NCBI GenBank assembly: GCA_001986395.2
Contig: MQVO02000051.1
Coordinates: 1-64,000 of the forward strand
Source of the DNA: Irpex lacteus
Taxonomy: Eukaryota > Basidiomycota > Agaricomycetes > Polyporales > Irpicaceae
Direction of reading: 5' to 3'
DNA: 64,000 nucleotides
The notes under the pieces were generated by a model. It ran no database searches and was not told the DNA's origin. It saw nothing but the letters and a program-made list of their open reading frames with translations. Shown in pieces: positions 49,399-60,824 of this stretch (positions are counted from its first letter, which is position 1; the number at the start of each line of letters is the position of its first letter). The position numbers and the translations under genes are program-made.

Positions 49399-49581
49399 AT
49401 GATTTCCAAGCTGACCCTCAATACAGAGCAACTGGAAGTCGTGCGCGATGGTGGTCAGATCGTGATCTCGGCAGATGCCGTCGACCCTGCCGCTGGCTGT
49501 CGCTCTTTAGCGGTGTCAATGCGCAGTGTCCAAGAAATGCATCTTCCACGTCTTGACCCCGTGCCTCCTCCTCCTCGCTGA
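49399..49581 (+). CDS. Small ORF with a DGGQIVISA motif
   Basis: A 60-codon frame whose centre, VRDGGQIVISADAVDPAAG, matches the cores of the small frames at 12401-12523 (minus) and 60218-60301. It lies 130 bp upstream of the second DUF6535 gene, as the 12401 frame lies beside the first. It could be a conserved short peptide or a dispersed exon fragment. No known domain. Confidence 0.2.
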   Translation: MISKLTLNTEQLEVVRDGGQIVISADAVDPAAGCRSLAVSMRSVQEMHLPRLDPVPPPPR

Positions 49582-49713
49582 TTTCGTCAACACTGCCCAC
49601 CTACCCTGATCGTACTGCTACATGAGTCCTGGAGTCGACAGCGCCAGCGAAGTTGAACTCAACCAGGCCGAAGGGTCAAAGCTACCTCATGCATACCAGC
49701 CGAGTATGTGGAC

Positions 49714-52441
49714 ATGGATACCGACGAGGGTAGCGACACCTCCAGCGTGAAAGATGCTCGCCTGAGTAAGGCCGACTGGGAGCAGTCTTCCGTCAACGAA
49801 GTGAAGCCCACTCCGAGTGACAACGGTGACGCGCCCGCGAGGCATGTTAACCTCCCCTCTGTACCGTTTGAGAACGGTCAGTATACCGCCTTTGGCACTG
49901 GGTGGCCGGCCATGGCGAGAATCATCCGTGAAGTGGACGAGCAGAAGATTCAGAATTATGAGAAGGACATAGATGGGATTCTTATATTTGTATGTACGTT
50001 GTTTCATGCGTCCCATGGCACTATATTGACTACATATGAAGGCTGGTCTTTTCTCCGCGGCTATGACTGCATTCCTTGTCGAGTCGTACCGCAACCTCAG
50101 TCAAGACCCAACCCAAGTCATGATCCTGCTCATGCAGCAGTTCGTGGCGCAAACCCATTCATACAGCGTCAACGGAGGATTCCTAAACTCAACCGTCCCC
50201 TCTCTCATGCCGGCTATCCCTCCTTTTCAGCCCACAGCAAACGCCATCAGAGTCAACGCACTTTGGTTCGCAAGCTTGACGCTTACGCTAGTGAGCGCGT
50301 CATTCTCCATCCTGGTAAAGCAGTGGCTCCGCGAGTTTCTTGCCGGGGAGTACACTTCGCCTCAGGCTCGTATTCGTGTCCGGCACTTTCGCAGTCCCGG
50401 CCTAGATGACTGGAAGGTCTTCGAGATTGCAGGTGTCCTACCCCTTCTCTTGCAGCTCTCACTCGCGCTCTTCCTCGTTGGATTGTGTTTCTTCACCGCA
50501 GAAGTTCACAGCAGTCTTGGTTACACCACTCTCCCGTTGGTGGCCGGGTGGGCCTTCCTCATTGTGGCTGTTTCCTGCGCGCCTGCTTTGTCACCTCGCT
50601 GTCCTTACAAGACAGCACTACTGAAGTCAACCATGAAAGTGGCTCGAAAACTGCTGTTGGAGGTAGTGTCGTCGTTGACGAAGAATCTCGGCAGGCGTGA
50701 CGTCAGCCAAGTGTTGGCCAGGATCTTGGGACAATGGCAAAGACTGCTGAGCTGGGACGAGGAAGAGGTCGCCAGAAGTAACACCAACGACATCGACATC
50801 CTAATCGCGGTGGACACTATTCAGTCAGACGACCGTCTCTTCGATATCATGCTTAACATCATCCTAGAATCGATGGAGCACTCTCAACCTGGCGCAGCAG
50901 GCGGTTTCACGGAATCGCTGTTCAAACTACTCAAACATCGCTGTAAACAGGACACAGACAAGGCTGATTCTCCGTTCCTCCATTTGGCTCACCTCCCTGG
51001 TCCGACGGTCACAACGGTGATGACCATGGTCGCCTCCATGCTTAGGAAGGAAGTCGAACGACAATCTATATTGGACGACCACACTGCCATCGAGTGGGCG
51101 CCCTGGATGGAGGATTGCGTTTATATCCTCTTCTCAGATACTGGTAGTCCCGGTCCCGCAACAAGCGTGGCGGTTGACGAGCTGTTCTCGCTGCTGCTCG
51201 CTGATATCGGTCGAGCTGAGGGGTTGTTCAAGGTCATAGCATCGCGTGTACCTGATCCGGACATGTTTTTCCAAGTACTCACCCGGCTCAGGCCAGCGAT
51301 GAAGCTCGCTGATCGAGACAACTTGCTTGCCAATTTGACTTCTCTTATGAAGACCTATTTCTGCTCGGAGGCAAGCCACGTCCATCACACTCTGATCGAT
51401 GTCATCAAGGACCACTCAGAAATTCCACCGCAGCACGTAAATACTGTTCACAGGCTGGTGATCTCGCTCGTGAAAACGGAAGTCACAACAGCAAAAGGCT
51501 TTGAAACTTGGACGTTCGATGCTCAACGCTATCTTCTTCAGATTTATTCTCACCACAGCACGTCGGACCTAAGTCACGCGGAGATCCTTGAATTTGTTAG
51601 GTTCTTGCTTACGTCCGAGGCGAACTGCAACTTCGTGTATATTCCTATGATGACAATGTACGACAGCGCCACCTATCGTGTGGAGAAAGACATTGCACGT
51701 CAAGTATTCGTCGACGCCGCTGTGACCTCTACCCCGGACGGTGAGCATTCTATGGGAGCGGTTCCACCTAGTACTGACTATGGCTTACTAGATCTCCGTA
51801 AGATCCTGGACAACTTCGTGTCTTACGCCCCCCTTCACGCTAAGAAAGAAGTTTACGATGATCCTGAGAGCGACCCGGATCGCTTGGCCCGTTTGGACCC
51901 CCTCCGTGCGACCCTTGTGTTCCTTCGGTTACTACACGCTCTCAGAGAACATGGAGTCTCTCTCGAAGAATACGCATCCCCAATTCGCGAGTTCTGGCGA
52001 GTGACAAAAGCAGGATTGCGGACTGTTGCAGGCATACGCGATCTATGGAAGGAGGATTATCTTGCCTCAGCTAGACAATGTCTTGAGTTGATCAACGAAC
52101 TCAATACCTACCGAGTACCGCAAGAACATGACGACTTTTCTTTGGACAACAGCCGTGTTATCCCAAATTCAGTGGCCGAGGACATTGCCCTGTATTTATC
52201 ACAAGCAGAAATTCCGTCCAACAATCGCCTTCACCGCTCGCCGCTCCTTCCAACGGAAACCTCCCCTGCTGCACAACTCACGAATACAGATCGTCGCTCA
52301 AGAAATGACTCAAGTATCTCGTATAGAAGCTCTCATCCATCCAACTCTAGTAGGTGCTCTCACCCAGGGACGGCATCATTGCCGTACCAACAGTCCACGC
52401 CTACGGGAGATCACACCGTAGCAAAGGCCCCGACGATGTAG
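49714..52441 (+). CDS. DUF6535 membrane protein, single-unit paralogue
   Basis: Paralogue of the gene at 12628-17269. The model join(49714-49989, 50042-51740, 51792-52441) gives 874 residues. An acidic leader precedes WPAMARIIREVDEQKIQNYE, then the DUF6535 hydrophobic segments (GLFSAAMTAFLVES, LWFASLTLTLVSASFSIL, LLLQLSLALFLVGLCFF, LPLVAGWAFLIVAVS). One soluble unit follows (EWAPWMEDCVYILF ... RLDPLRATLVFLRLLHALRE) and a Ser-rich tail. The intron 51741-51791 is 51 nt and 3n, at exactly the position of the 54-nt introns in the other gene, so intron position predates the duplication. In 49622-49700 another frame (MSPGVDSASEVELNQAEGSK) also looks coding, so the true start may lie upstream behind a one-base error or unseen intron. 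Function unknown. Confidence 0.75.
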
Positions 52442-52757
52442 ACTCTCGCGTAAAGACTCACTCGCTAGAATATCAATGAAATAACCCGTCGTACGCGCTG
52501 GTTTACAGCATAAATTGCTGGACGAACGACTTCCACATTACTTAGAGCTTGGAGTCGCTGATATGGTGCACTGGGCGGCCCAGTCGGCTCAATAAATGAA
52601 TAGCAGGATAGTGCTCTTGAGACTGGGATTGCCCATACTGCGTTTCAAACGTGCGTATGCGCGCTGCCTGTCAGAATAACGTCTTAATAGCTGAGAGTAT
52701 ATGGCGGCGCTGACAGTTTAAAGAAATACACATCCAATTTAACCATCAGTCGCTATA
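52442..52757. other. Intergenic between DUF6535 and chimeric toxin-like genes
   Basis: Short convergent spacer of 316 bp. No gene seen. Confidence 0.4.
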
Positions 52758-55241
52758 CTATTTCTCGAATGGTATAACCACCCAGACTGCTGTCTGGTCC
52801 CCGTCAAGCCGCATCACTAAGGAACTTCCCCCAGTACCTGGTGTTTCGGGCTCCAACGTATACTCGGGCTTGCCCAAGAGGTGTAACCTTGTTCATCGTA
52901 TTCATCAGTTGCTAAATCGTGAGATGAGAAAGATTTGCCTCACCGAGCCGATTGACCGTTCTGCATTTCAAAAGTGAACTTTGAACCGTGGGTATCCATG
53001 TGTATGAACCGCTGTCCGCTAGTTTCCGTGTTGTCAACAACCATGAATTCACCAGAAGCGACATGGCGGATATGGTACCCGCCGTCTCTAGCATCTTCAA
53101 TGATCCACTGAGATAGTTACTAATATATGAGCGTCCTGTATCATCTTCCGAGACACATTGACTCGACAAACCTTTTGATTGTCAGTTGGGTCGGGAGCCA
53201 TGAGACGTAAATTGTGGTAATCCTGACCCTTTTGAGGGCCAGATGCATAGTCAACTGCGAGCTCGCCGCCCAGCAAAATTCGTATATTGGTGTTGAGAAG
53301 ACCATCAGGATACTGGCCTTGGAACGGACTACAAACTTCAGCTCTTGTGACAGATTACCAACATTCTAGCCTCCACTTACTCCCGCACCACTCCGTTCTG
53401 TCCATTTTGTATTTGCTGCTGCAATGTTTGCTGTGCATCTTCCACCGCCTTTACCCTTCCGGTCAGAGAATCCAGCTGACCCTTGACGTCGGCTATAGCT
53501 TTCTTCTGCTCTTCCTGCTGTCCCGGTGTTGCGCTCTGCTCATGGTTGTTGGGGCCATCTTGGATGAGTGATACGACAGTCTGTAGGGATTGTTAGATCT
53601 GCCGGCTAACTTGGCCCATCAACACGTACCGGAAGCAGCATGCTGAAGATTGATGGATCCATATATTGTCGAGCTCGAGCAGCATCCAGGGCGACCTTTG
53701 GATCAGCCGCCACAGCGTCGACCTACGTGCAAGCAAGCAATTCCTTCATCAGCCATGTGCTATGTGCTCAATCTACATACTCACCTCCTTCACGATTTTG
53801 ATCATCTCAAACCGACAATCCTTACGAGCCATCTCTAAACCTAATATAGTGTTTTGGTAGGGATCGAGCTTGACAGGTGGTGAGGGTGGGTGCTCCTTGT
53901 AGTACGCTGCCAGGGCGGTCAAATCCGCGTTGGCAGCTGCCTTCTCCAGCCGCGCGCCTTGTTCTTGAACTTCGGATACAGCTAGAGCAGTTATGTGAAT
54001 AGAAGAGTTGAACCGACAACGAGGGAGGACAGACACTTACCGGCATGAATATTGCGCCAGATAACCTTGTAATCAGTGTACGCATCAAGCAACGCGGCAG
54101 CATATACCGATGCAATCTCGTAGTCTGTTCACGGAGTAAGCTTTTCGCCTTAACGTTTAGAATCATGGCCATTGTGCTCACCAGCATCGCTACCCTTGAT
54201 CTTCTTCGTGTAATAACTCTTGAGGCTCTTGTACTTTGTCAGAATGGCACTAGAGGATCACCGGATATCAGTAGCGACTGAGAAGAAAATACAAATGCCA
54301 CGAACTGGGTTCTCAAAGGAGCCTTCATAACGTTCTCAGGAAACGCCATCGCAACATCCTTCAATGACTTCAACGTCCAGTCTGTGACGTCCGAACCCTT
54401 GATTTGTCCTCCGCCACGCCAGGACACCGAAATAGTAGTCTCCCCATCAATATCCACCGATGAATTCTCCTTGCCACCTTTAGCGGAACCGCTCACTTTG
54501 ACGGTATCGAAGTTGAGGGCGACCTGGAGTTTACCACGAATCTCGTTCTTCTTCGAATGATCCTTCAGCTTGATAGATACCAGAGCGTTGAACTCCCCTC
54601 CTTCAGTGAAGCCTGAGATGAAGCTGTCACCGTAAACACGGAGAAAGTCAGCTTCAGGGAGTTCGGGAATAGGATCGAACTCGGTAAGGTCGGGATTCAC
54701 GACCCGTTGGTTGGTAACACGGACTTGTATGAAGTAGTTGATGTCGCTTTCCTTGAACTTCTTCATATCTACAAAGGACGCAGAAGCGGACCCTCCGCCG
54801 GATATTGCGTCACACTTGATCTGAAGAGAGCCTAATACGACCGACTTGAACATCAGTATTTGCTTCACATGCTGTAGCTCGTAGTCCGAGCGAGGATATC
54901 TTACCGCTGACGTTCAGACCATCGGTCACTTCACTGACGCGATCAACAAACTTTGCAGTCCAGTTAACCTCTTGGGGCGTATTGGGTGTAATCGTCGTCG
55001 CACTGGCAGTGGTATTACTGCCCTGCAAGTAGAAAACAGTATCAGTTAGTCTCTCTGCATGGTGCTTGTATTGCCGGTAACCTACCTTGACTGCGTCGTT
55101 GATACATAATTCCTGAGTAAACGAGTTGAATCTAGTAGCAAAGATCATATCGTCAAACTATGGGTCAGGTGGGAGCGAGGAGTGTACGTACCCCATCCCG
55201 AGGCGCATCGCCTCATTGTAGGGTGCAAGAAGAATAGACAT
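52758..55241 (-). CDS. Chimeric pore-forming-like protein with C-terminal beta-trefoil
   Basis: Multi-exon gene (about ten exons) from the ATG at 55241 to the stop at 52758. The N-terminus opens APYNEAMRLGMG. The exon after 54850 has a beta-rich region with SDINYFIQVRVTNQ and YGDSFISGFTEGGEFNALV. I associate this pattern with a fungal family related to membrane-attack/pore-forming proteins. Helical exons follow at about 54200-53770. A heptad-like segment lies near 53400-53560. The C-terminus is a ricin-type beta-trefoil (LLGGELAVDYASG, WIIEDARDGGYHIRH) ending near AVWVVIPFEK. No signal peptide is apparent, typical of mushroom cytoplasmic defence proteins. Pore-forming plus trefoil chimerolectins are known in fungi; activity here is inferred. 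The exact exon count is not fully resolved. Confidence 0.55.
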
Positions 55242-55520
55242 GGCTATGGTCAGATAGGGGAGCTCAAGTTGGGACGAAGTTGCTGATGCACTGCGGATTC
55301 GAGTCCCCAAGCTGGGCTATTATATACGTGTCCCCCATTCCGACTTGGAGGCCCTTTAAGTTGGAGTTTGGAGTTCTCCTTCATGTTGAAGCCCGGAGCT
55401 ACTATGAGGGCAAATGTCCGTCGATAGCTCGAATCTTGATAACTCGGTGCTATGTCCCACCCGACTGACTTGAGTCCGGGAACCTTCCATAATGCGTCGA
55501 GATTCGATACAAAAGTGGTT
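55242..55520. promoter_or_regulatory. Proximal upstream region of the chimeric toxin-like gene
   Basis: 280 bp between that gene's start codon and the target duplication of the mobile element. A TATATA-like run occurs near 55319-55325. The insertion has displaced whatever lay further upstream. Confidence 0.3.
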
Positions 55521-58177
55521 AGGAGCAAGTAGGCTCGTAACCAGCCGGTCTGACGCTGCGCTCTTCAGACCGGCTGGTACAATCGGTCGCGAAATGTCGA
55601 GGTCGATCGAGCGCCCAATAGACGCCTACCGTGTGAATTTTAACTTAGAAAAATCTGGGCTTCGTTTCTCGAGCTGGCCACAGAAATTATCGCATTATAG
55701 TACGTAGTCATTGTTTACAGCAAATAAATATATATGGCATGTTTCCTACATACATCAGGGGTATAGAAGAAGTGATTAAAGATGCATAACTGGTCAGGCT
55801 CACCCATGAACTCGAATTTTGGTTTGACTCGCAGCTGAACAAAGGCACTCCCACTAATAGAGACGTGAAATCCGATGAAGTTATATATGAAAAAACAACA
55901 CGGTCAGTTAGAAGACATCGATAGTGCATATACAAAGTGTTCTCGCACCTTTGCCCTGATTATTTCGAGCCGGGTTGATGAAGTGGGTTTGAGAAACCTG
56001 AGTAGAGACCGACTGATGAGTCGGAATTAGTATCTGTTCAGCACATAAGGCAGGTATAAACGGTATTAACCATTTGTGTGGTGCGTTTGCGCTTCTTGGT
56101 GATTATCGAGACCTTGCAATAGTATCAAGGCCGCTCGCTGATAGTGCAATAGTCGAGCCTTGGAAGCGCCATCGAAGGCGCAGTCACTATGCCTCAGCAA
56201 CGCGTAAGCATAGGCGGCATCATTCTAGGTGTTCAGAGATATCGAGGTGTGAGTACTTATGTGTGCCGAAATGCGAGTGGCTGATGTAAACACCTTTGTC
56301 GTAGGCTTAGGCCGTGCGCGACTGATACGCCGGGGTAGCGCACAAGGTAATTGCGAGAGCAGGCGAGGATGTGTGTGTGGCAGAGCAGTGGATGCTTGCC
56401 ACAATAGCTAGAGGTAATAGTAGAGACTTAGAGCATATAGGTAGCGAACTCACACCTTTCTTGTGGGGTTTGTAAGCTGGAGTGATCAAGCGAGACGACG
56501 CGACGTCGTCGTCTCGCTTTGTCATTCCACCAGCTAACAGTGTAGTCACACTGTTCCTGTCCTGCTAGGAACGATCAAGTCTTTGCACTGAAAGGCAGGA
56601 TGAGAAGGCAGAACGACTGAGAGGTGGAAAAGGAACTTACAAAAGACTTGTGAGCTTTGGGTTGTATCGCCTAACAGATGGTGGTGAAGACTGGTGAGTA
56701 GATTGAGCTCAATCTGACTCAATCCGACAGAAAAGCATCTGGATAACGAAACACCTTGTTGTTATGAGGCCGTCTCTTAAGCTTGTCAAGTGGCTTGCGA
56801 TGATGGTCGCAGTTTCAGAACAAAGGCAATCGGAGAGGCGCGCGTACTCTGAAAGTTGTCATCAGCAGACTCCGGGGTGCGCGTCGGCTTGGTTTCTCAC
56901 TATCATCATCTTCTGACTCGAAATTGGCACGTATAACGGCAAGTACAGGAATCATGTTTGTCACCCTACCACCACACTTTTGATAGCTGCTGCTGACTTG
57001 GACGTGTCTTTAGACGAGCTCGATATCGTTTAGAAGGCAACACAACTAGGAGGCCTTCCAGCTGCGCGGGGTGTAGACCATCGATAGACTGGGGAGGCAA
57101 GGATATCGGAGAAATGATACGGCTTTTGAACTGTTTGGTGCGTCGCACGTTATACGAGAATCATCGCTTATTGACATTGGGACGACCTAGCTCTAAAGTT
57201 TTCATCAGCCAACCGACGCTTGCTGGAGCATCCACACTCCCTGGTTACCCCCATAGTAGATGTCCATCCAGTCTCTGGAAGTGCGATGCTATCGCCCAGA
57301 AAGTGACCCCACCATTATGGCCAATATTTGTGAGTGATCGCTTAAACTTGCCCCATGCTTATCCTGCATTCTCAGTGATACTCCTCCCTCGAGCCTTGTA
57401 ATGCAGCGGATAACTCGGTCAAAGATTGGAGCCATCTTCCGAGGAAGTGATCTGGGAGTCCTTGCCTCTCGTTTCGACCCATAGTAAGTTATTGCAGTGG
57501 CCTCACGAAGGTGGTATGGGCTAATGGTCCGTCTCTGTGCTCTCCCGCGTCTAGCAACACTGCCGAAACATTTGAATGCGCCTACGACATACTCCCCCAT
57601 CGGGTCTTGAACACGAACAACTCTTCAAGGAAGCTCAATTTCGTTAAACAACGGCTCTTGCCTCTTGGTCCTGACTCCCAGCCGCCGGTTGGATATCTTG
57701 TCCGACGACAAGGTTTGAGGTTACCATCGAGCCACCAGGAAGGAATACGAGTACGCAAACTGCATGTGTATTGTTGCTGACTGTTTCAAGCTTCAGACGT
57801 TACTTGTTGACAAGAAAGACAGGACTACAGTGGCGGGCACTGACATATAGCCTGTTATCGCTCACAGGAGTACAAACAGTCTATGAGGTAGCTCGTTTAA
57901 TCGATGATTTGTCAATTTCATGCTTGTATATCAATTCTCTATAAACATATTTTGTGTCTGGGGGTAAATTGGGACGTGTAGAGAAGATTTTGTGTGGCCA
58001 GACGGCGAATGCGCGATAATTCTAAGTTAAAATTCACACGCTCAGCGCCAATCGGTCAAGTCGACAATCGGCGCCCGAGTATCCCAGTCCGCTCGCAAGC
58101 TCGCGCCTCCTTTGCTTGTCTCGGTTGGCGCGCGTCTCAGCTTGCGACCGGACTGGCTGGCGAGTCTAAGGAGCAAG
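55521..58177. mobile_element. Mutator-like TIR element, 2.64 kb, 9-bp target duplication
   Basis: The element spans 55530-58168 and is flanked by a perfect 9-bp direct repeat, AGGAGCAAG (55521-55529 and 58169-58177). Its ends are inverted repeats: TAGGCTCGTAACCAGCCGGTC on the left versus TAGACTCGCCAGCCAGTCCG at the right end read inward. The inverted repeats are long and imperfect. A 20-base block at 55632-55651 is perfectly inverted at 58020-58039, and similarity continues to a CTGGCCACA block (about 55674 and 57998). The left end also has a perfect 14-base-arm hairpin at 55551-55590, and the right end an imperfect one at 58090-58160. Long inverted repeats with 9-bp target duplications are the mark of Mutator-like elements. 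No transposase frame is visible inside, so it is probably non-autonomous. Internal short ORFs have no recognisable domain. Confidence 0.8.
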
Positions 58178-58884
58178 AGTACTGGTCGCGTACGGTGTTC
58201 GACGCGACATAGTATGTCAGATTTGATCCCGATTTTGCTTGCGCTGTGCCGAGCCATCCTCCACATTGCCGCTTGAACAAAACCATCACCATCGCTGTCT
58301 GTCATGACTGAAGATCAGTAACTCTTCAGGTGAGCAGTACTGTTGTATCACAATGGCCATATATGTCTTGAACGGCATATCCCGCAGCACATCGTTCTTC
58401 TCACATGGAAGGTCTCGGAGAGCAACTTGGAAAGTTGGACTCGGAATATACATGAATCTGACAACAAAAATGGTATGGAAGACCATCCCCGCACTATCCG
58501 AATGACTTCATAGCGGATTCCACAAACCACCGAGTCGTTTGCTCGCACAACTGGGCCACCTGATAGACTTCATATATGGAATTGCCATTGTAAGTATGTT
58601 ATATCTTCATGAGCGAAATGGCAGGGTGGCTCCGGGAGCATGTTCGGTCAATAACGAGCTAGGCTTCTGAGTACGCGGAGTATGTCTTGGTCAAGTCTTG
58701 GTGATGGATTCAAGCATCCTGTCTGATATGTCGCAGCGTCATGCCGGTGAGAACCTATCTCCGGAACTCCTCTGTTATAGCACTCTGGGTGTTCGTGAAC
58801 TTGGGCAGTAAGACTTACACTCCCTTTTCTTCAAAGCTTCGCCGTCGTCCTGGCTTGTACAGGACGCACTGAGCATCTCCAATC
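58178..58884. other. Intergenic/promoter of second pore-forming-like gene
   Basis: Outside the mobile element. No coding frame or RNA gene recognised; the 5' flank of the gene at 58885. Confidence 0.4.
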
Positions 58885-59966
58885 ATGTCCTCCTCCTCCT
58901 CAGAAAGTGACCTGCACGAGCTCGACACGCTCCTGTCACCAGACATCAGCCTCCCTAGTATCGCCTATCAAGCGAAACAAGGAGTACCCATCATCCTCCC
59001 ATGCCCACCCCAGGGTAGGCGTATCGCACTGGGCTCGGGAATTGAAATGTCAGCTCTGGTGAGAGCAGATGAGGGGCTTGACGCAGTTCGACCTTGTGCA
59101 TTCGATGTTCGACCTCGCCAAGGTGCTCACCAACTTGAGTTTACCGGGGGCGTGAGTTCGTTTCGACAAGCGTCCTCTACCCATACCTCAAGTTCCTACG
59201 ACCACCTTGACATTCAAGGAAGCCTATCCGTCGGATATTCCTTCCTCGGCGCATCTTGCCAGGCAAAATACAACAAGGATGTTCAAGATAATCGAGACGT
59301 ACGTCAGCAATTTGTTTTGTTCAATCCTTTGTTCTCACTTAGTGTCACTGTCTTTAGGCCACGAAAGTCTCCTTGAAGTATGACCTTCGTATAGGACGTA
59401 TTGTCTCGCCTAGCCACCCTCGGCTATCGAGGGAGGCTTTGTCCCTCCTCCGCACGTCTCCTGATGCGTTCCGCGAGAAATACGGAGATTACTACCTCTA
59501 TGCGCTCACAATTGGTGCGAGCGCGACGACATTCCTCTCCACATCCTCATCTATGAATCTCGAATCCGAGATGCACGATATCCAAGTCAAAGCGCACGTG
59601 CTTTGGATGAACCCCACGGTGTTCCACGACGAAGGAACTTCACACTCAGCCTCGACGACGTACGATGCCACATACTCGGGATTCGACACGCTCAGCGGAT
59701 ACAGCAAGACTATGCACGCAAGTGACAAATCAGCTTACATCGATGTCAAAACTGAAGCAGGCAAGAACGTGGCGAGGAGCGAGGAGCTAGAGAAGAGAGT
59801 TAACAAAGTACTAGGTGATTGTGGAGTGAAAAGGGGAGAAACGGTCGAGCTTACGGAGGATCAGTTGGAGACTATCTGTGCATCGGGAGTGGTTGTAGAA
59901 GCGATGTTTCTCCCGTATGTTATGCTTCGGGATTATGTCTCGGCCTGCGCTGCTGCCGGTGAATAG
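58885..59966 (+). CDS. Pore-forming-like family protein without lectin domain
   Basis: Two-exon model join(58885-59298, 59358-59966), 340 residues, ATG at 58885. It starts with an acidic Ser-rich leader, then PSIAYQAKQGVPIILP. A later segment reads GSLSVGYSFLGASCQAKYNK, followed after the intron by REKYGDYYLYALTIGA. These strands parallel the YGDSFISGF region of the gene at 52758-55241, and I place both in the same fungal pore-former-like superfamily. A further intron inside exon 1 (near 59014-59070) is possible. It lacks the coiled and beta-trefoil parts of its neighbour. No signal peptide. It is divergent from the chimeric gene, with the mobile element in between. Function is inferred from the family only. 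Confidence 0.5.
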
Positions 59967-60217
59967 CATGCTGTAATCCTGTATTGTAAAATACGTAAAA
60001 ACAAGCGTTTTGTTTGCATCCTTACTTCGGACGAGGAGATGCGAATTCGAGAGGCTACCAACGTTGCTGGCGATAAGTACTTTCGAACGTTGAACTTCGC
60101 ACTAGAACTTCGCATTAAAGAGGGTTGAATTGCACCCAGGATAGCGCAGTGTCAGTTAGATCATCGCTAGGAAGGTGTGTATTGGTATTGTAGTCACTGC
60201 ACGTCATTCACATTAAG
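59967..60217. other. Intergenic, no gene seen
   Basis: 3' flank of the gene at 58885. Nothing recognised. Confidence 0.35.
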
Positions 60218-60301
60218 ATGTCCAGCACTAGTGGTCCCGGCGGTGATGGTCAGATCGTTATCTCGGCGAAATCCGTATATGCCGCTGACCCGGAGCCCTG
60301 A
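60218..60301 (+). CDS. Small ORF with a DGQIVISA motif
   Basis: A 27-codon frame, MSSTSGPGGDGQIVISAKSV and a short tail. It shares its core with the small frames at 12401-12523 and 49399-49581. Too short to judge alone; the recurrence is the only support. Confidence 0.15.
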   Translation: MSSTSGPGGDGQIVISAKSVYAADPEP

Positions 60302-60824
60302 AGACTCGGAGCAGCGCCAGCGAAACTTGTTCCAACTTCCGCCATTCACCATACTTAATTGATGCTTGATCTCTGGGCTTACATTGGAAACAATTTCAAG
60401 ATATTCCCAGCATCCTGAAGGTGTACTGACTTGACACCTAATGCAAGAGAAATTAAGTAAGCACGCCAACTGGCAATCCCGAGACTCGACAGAGACTCAT
60501 TGAATATATCAACTCGGTCCCATGCATCATACATAGGCAGTAACTAAGAAAATCTGGTACATAGCGGTTGGTGTGAGAAAACAACCACAAAACGCGCGGT
60601 TTTAAAGCGAAGTAAGTTGCGAATACCATGACATCGTTGCTCCTTGACCTGGTCCGCGGCCGGGGACTACAAGTGTCACACGCTACCAGGACACGTCCTA
60701 GCCAAAACATCTCTTATAGCCGTGCACTAGTGAGTATACGCATGCATGACACATCATATATCATTCGGTACATGTGAGCCGCAAAACGGTCCAATCAGGT
60801 CTGCATGCAACTTAGCGTTTCTCT
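60302..60824. other. Intergenic, no gene seen
   Basis: 3' flank of the minus-strand lectin-like gene. No supported gene. Confidence 0.35.

Noticed and set aside
55551..55590. Perfect hairpin considered as a terminator or Helitron end
   Set aside because: It lies inside the left inverted repeat of an element with a 9-bp target duplication. Helitrons make no target duplication and lack terminal inverted repeats.
59014..59070. Extra intron inside the first exon of the gene at 58885
   Set aside because: GT and AG sites exist, but the frame is open without it and no homologous junction could be confirmed; left as a possibility only.
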